From NCBI GenBank assembly GCA_019677205.1, contig JAAMXY010004291.1, forward strand, positions 86,704-150,703: a DNA stretch of 64,000 bases, read 5' to 3'. A program made the translations under genes and the position numbers. The stretch is from Pinguiococcus pyrenoidosus. Its lineage: Eukaryota > Sar > Pinguiophyceae > Pinguiochrysidales > Pinguiochrysidaceae. Below are positions 60,740 to 64,000 of this stretch, in pieces. The notes under the pieces are model-generated. The model made no database searches and was not told the DNA's origin. It was given only the letters and a program-made list of their open reading frames with translations. Numbering within the stretch: position 1 is the stretch's first letter; every line of letters starts with the position of its first letter.

Positions 60740-61981
60740 TCACGCATCCGTCTTCAGGCCGTTGAAGATCTCATCCCAGGTGGAGCCGACCCTCTGCTCG
60801 CTCATGATGGGCTCCTTGGATGCGCCGCCCTTGAAAATGTTGTTCACGATCCCAGCGTCCAGAGGCTGGCTACTATCCTTGTTGAAGCATTCTATGGTCA
60901 CATCGGCTGCCGATTTCCTGCTGACAGCCTCGACGCAAATCGCTGCGACATCGTCCTGGGAAAAAGAAAGAAAGAACCCGATGGCGATGGCAAGAGAGAG
61001 CATGAGCGAGATGACCAACCTCGGCAAGGCTTCAAAGCGATTGGCACTTACTCTTGAGATGCGACCGCTGAGGAGGTCACCCTGGCCAAGCGCGACTCCA
61101 GAGACGCCGAGGGGTGTTTCCTCCGTGAGGCCGCCCGGGCGTACTATCGTGTAGGACAAGCCATCCTGCGACGATCCATTGGAGTTGGAGTTCAGCGATC
61201 TCAACTGCATCGTGGCGCATTGCAGGTGAGATAGGAATGCTAGAGCCTCACGTTCTTCTCCGCCGCATAGAGCTGCCGCACAGCTTCCTCTCCCATGAAC
61301 TTGTACTCCATGATCTTGCCGAAGAGGTTGAGAAACTTGAACACCGCGCTGTCCGGCTTGCTAACCCCTCCAGAGCTGACGATGACGAGCCGAGGGACCT
61401 TGTCGGCGGTTCCCCCAAAGGCCACGCCGTGAGCCCGAATGAAACGAGTGTCCCATCTATAGGTCGAAAAGCAAATCCATGCTGAGACACACCTTCGCTT
61501 CGATGCAGGCCTTCGCGGTGTTCACAACGCCCTCATAGTCCACTGCGCGGGCGTCGTCCACCTTGGCGAATTCCTTGGTCCGCGACGCACTGGCCGCAAA
61601 AACGACGGCAGCGGCACCCTTCACAGCCGCACGGAGCTTCGCCAGGTCCTTCACATCCGCCTCCACGGCCGCCACATCCAGGCCAGACGGGGCCAGCCCG
61701 GAGCGAGTCCCCGCCGTGACTGGGAGGCCCTTGCTGCCGGCGTAGCGCAGCACGGCTCGGCCCGTCTTGCCGTTGGCTCCCAGCACCACAATGGCGCCGC
61801 TTGCGGGCTCCGCCTTCGCGAGAGAGGGCAGCACTTGGCTGCCAAGGCCGATGCCGATGCCTGTCGTCAACCCTTCCAGCAGTGCCTGGCGCCGGCTGCC
61901 GGGGCCCGAGAGCGCCAGGCCCTCGGCAGCGGGTAGGGTGGCCAGGAGAGCGAGGAAGGCGACCTTGGGCGCCTGGGGCAT
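60740..61981 (-). CDS. NAD(P)-binding Rossmann protein (atypical SDR, NmrA/TIC62-like), plastid-type leader
   Basis: Four exons: 61981-61493, 61398-61252, 61165-61052 and 60955-60740; 321 residues. The leader MPQAPKVAFLALLATLPAAE is a signal peptide; next comes LSGPGSRRQALLEGLTTGIG, then LGSQVLPSLAKAEP, a twin-Arg, hydrophobic, AKA-ending segment like a thylakoid-lumen signal. The Rossmann fold starts IVVLGANGKTGRAVLRYAGS (GxxGxxG) and continues with DVKDLAKLRAAVKGAAAVVF, RAVDYEGVVNTAKACIEA, PRLVIVSSGGVSKPDS and GLSYTIVRPGGLTEE, as in plastid TIC62-like and complex-I-associated atypical SDRs. It ends STWDEIFNGLKTDA. These proteins bind NADPH and often act in redox sensing or chaperoning rather than catalysis. 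Lumenal targeting is an inference from the twin-Arg segment. Confidence 0.85.
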
Positions 61982-62618
61982 CGTGGCGTCGGAAGATCCA
62001 AAGGAAGTGCACGCAGCACGTACGTGGCGGATCTTTGGGATGTAACCGTTCTGGCAACGGTTCAACAAGAAGACCGTCGAAGCCTTATTCTACGGCTTCA
62101 GATGGAATCATCAGATTATCTACTTGGTTTCCGCGAATGTCGCAGGGATGGCCTGTCCCGTCGCTTCTGTCCTGCTTCGCCGCGGCATGGAAAGGATTTG
62201 AGCTCCCGACCAATCCCCACTTCGACGCCGTTCATGATCGCTCCAGAACCTGACATAAGACCTGAACAAGGAACCCGGAAAGCGTCGACGATCTCCACTG
62301 ATATCAAGCTGGCTTCTCCCACGACGTGAGTTCTCGCCAATCTTGGTGCAGGCCGCGCTCATTCCCGAGTCTCGGGATCCCTTTCGAACCTATTCTGCCC
62401 TTGTATGCAGGGCCTGCGTTCCCAGATAAGCCCTGGCCGGCGTGGTCCTGCTATTCTACGGCGCGACGCGCATCCGCAAAAAGGATTCTTTGCCCCCTTC
62501 GTCCCCAAACGCCCGTCAAAGCGCCACACTTTGCGCCTTCGGATCCTCCGACGCCACTCCCGAAGCACACGCGACAGAAGCGATAGGCTCAGACTGCCAA
62601 GATCACGCTGCGTGAAGC
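61982..62618. other. Intergenic, divergent promoter (Rossmann protein / DUF3431)
   Basis: 637 nt upstream of both genes. Open frames are not conserved and no motif stands out. Confidence 0.45.
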
Positions 62619-64000
62619 ATGCAGCGTCTGGCGCTGCTGGTGACCGCCAGTGTCTGGCTCGGCGCCAAAGGCGCCACAGAAGTGGTTTTGGCGCACTATT
62701 CCGAAGACCTCGCGTGGCTGCAGACCTATGCTGGGCCTGGACTCTCGTGGCGCGTGTATTCCAAGGCCGAAGACGCGGCGCAAGTGCCCAGCGGCGCCGA
62801 GAGGCTCCCAAACGTAGGCAGAGAGGGCCACACGTACCTGCATCACGTAGTTTCCAACTACCACGCACTGGCCGAGTGGACCGTGTTCTCGCAGGCCGGG
62901 GCGCCAAGTCACGGATACCAAGGTCAGGGCTCCGGCGGCGGTCATCTGACCGGCAGCGTGACCTTCGGCGACTATCTGCACCGACCTGAGGGCGCAGATG
63001 CGCTCTTCTTCTTCACTTCGGCCGTGCAGCTGCCCAGCATCGACCACTGCCTGCGCGTCGACTTCGCGTTGAACGATACTTCCTTCGCGTCCAACGACCG
63101 GTGTCCTAGGCCCGAGGACGGCTGGACCAAGTGGTTCCATATGGAGCGCCACCAGGCGTGGCTGGAGGCCAAGCGCCACAAGCTCGGCGAGCTGGAGCCG
63201 CTGGCGTTCTACCAGACCTACATCAGTGAGCGGCGCGAGCAGCTGGACTCGCTGGTGCTGAACTTCGCGCAGGGGGCGCGATTCGCGGTGAGCCGCGAGG
63301 CGATTCACCGAAGGCCGAAGGACTACTACGTGCGGCTGCTTGATGCTTTGGCGCAGGACTCGGACCCGGCCGCGGGCTACTGGATGGAGTTCATGTGGTA
63401 CGACGTGTTCCATCCCGAGAAGCTGCAGGTAGACGCGGGCACGCCCTGTGAGCTTCCGAGCTACGCGCCGGTGTCGCAGTGGGACATGGTGTGGTCGCTC
63501 ACGCACCACGGGGAAGTGCGAGAGCAGCTGCAGAGCGTGGACCCGCGGAGACTGGCCTCGGGCCCGCAGCCGGCGGATGCCACGGACATCGACAATATCG
63601 TGTGGCCCTTCTTCGTAATCATGCTGGGCGTGGGCGTGTCGGGCGTCGGGTACTATGTCTACCGAAGAAACACGGTAAGTTCCGAGCTCAAGGTTCCAGC
63701 GCCTTGGCCTGTGGCGCCTGCGTCTGTAGTTGTTGCCCGCACATCTCTGGTGGACCCATGGACACAGAAGCAACGAAGGCCCGCGCTGCTTCGAATGGGA
63801 TCTAATCTGGACGTCGATGCTTGTTTGTCAGAGCCCGAGGCCTCTTTACACTCCGCTCTGGGATGGCAAAGACGAAGAAGAGGCTGAGCTCTTTCACCAA
63901 CTCTAAACGAGCACGTTTTGTCACAGGTACCGACCACCAAGTATACCCCGCTGTCGATGGAAGTAGACAACGAGTTCGATATCCCATTCGCGGTCGAAAG
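62619..64000 (+). CDS. DUF3431-family secretory membrane protein (partial, runs off the end)
   Basis: Exon 1 is 62619-63674 (352 codons). After a 252-nt intron, exon 2 starts at 63927 and is still open at 64000. The N-terminus MQRLALLVTASVWLGAKGA is a signal peptide. DUF3431 features follow: EVVLAHYSEDLAWLQTYAG, LPNVGREGHTYLHHVVSNYH, LAEWTVFSQAGAPSHGY, and a C-terminal part with GARFAVSREAIHRRPKDYYV and WMEFMWYDVFHPEKL. This family is common in fungi and algae and resembles glycosyltransferase-like lumenal proteins, but its activity is unknown. A membrane helix (NIVWPFFVIMLGVGVSGVGY) followed by YVYRR makes it type I, with a short cytosolic tail TTKYTPLSMEVDN. It is divergent from the Rossmann gene. 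Confidence 0.85.

Noticed and set aside
1-64000. Mobile elements, rRNA or organellar DNA
   Set aside because: No reverse transcriptase, transposase, terminal repeats or rRNA segments were recognised; introns and gene content are nuclear.

Overview
This is a nuclear window from a gene-dense, GC-rich eukaryote. Thirty-two protein-coding genes lie in 64 kb (about one per 2 kb) on both strands. Many are interrupted by short GT-AG introns, mostly 58-130 nt. I joined exons by hand so that splice sites, reading phase and protein-family conservation agree; most joined lengths come out as exact multiples of three. I see no rRNA, convincing tRNA, transposon or CRISPR.

Organism: several proteins begin with a secretory-type signal peptide followed by an arginine-rich transit-like stretch, in three cases with Phe or Leu at the predicted cleavage point (PPR protein, SOUL protein, prephenate dehydratase-dehydrogenase). 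This is the bipartite plastid-targeting pattern of algae with complex, red-derived plastids. Two LCIB-type carbonic anhydrases (CO2-concentrating machinery) support a photosynthetic protist. A multi-kinase with a DPY30-like tail suggests a cilium or flagellum. I cannot name the species or settle the lineage.

Layout. 0-16.9 kb: partial PI4-kinase-like gene (-), six-kinase-domain nucleotide kinase (+), Sec24 (-), RPB12 (+), K-dependent Na/Ca exchanger (-), plastid PPR protein (-), TTC14-like TPR protein (-). 17.6-30.6 kb: RPB5 (+), DGAT2-like acyltransferase (-), complex I NDUFA2-like (+), Hsp110-TPR fusion (+), METTL13-like methyltransferase fused to an eEF1B exchange domain (-), STT3 (+), Gfo/Idh/MocA oxidoreductase (-). 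31.2-37 kb: LCIB-1, LCIB-2 and a SOUL haem-binding protein in a row (+); LCIB-2 and SOUL share a homologous N-terminus. A PPC-domain membrane protein (-) follows. 37.5-49.8 kb: ARPC1 (+), basic protein (-), SF3B5 (+), double four-helix membrane protein (-), an eight-half-repeat protein (-), protein kinase (+), SRSF1-like protein with an RD tail (-). 50.3-64 kb: plastid prephenate dehydratase-ACT-dehydrogenase (+), SpoU methyltransferase (-), PUB-UBX protein (+), ZC2HC1-type zinc-finger protein (-), coiled-coil protein (+), NAD(P)-binding Rossmann protein (-), DUF3431 protein (+, runs off the end).

The genes do not form operons. Most are housekeeping (transcription, splicing, translation, secretion, glycosylation, actin) mixed with plastid functions. 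The most unusual content is domain fusion: enzyme pairs separate in model organisms are joined here (eEF1A methyltransferase with eEF1A exchange domain, Hsp110 with a TPR clamp, dehydratase with dehydrogenase, six nucleotide kinases in one chain). Several bidirectional promoters carry short AT-rich islands, and short minisatellites sit between genes.
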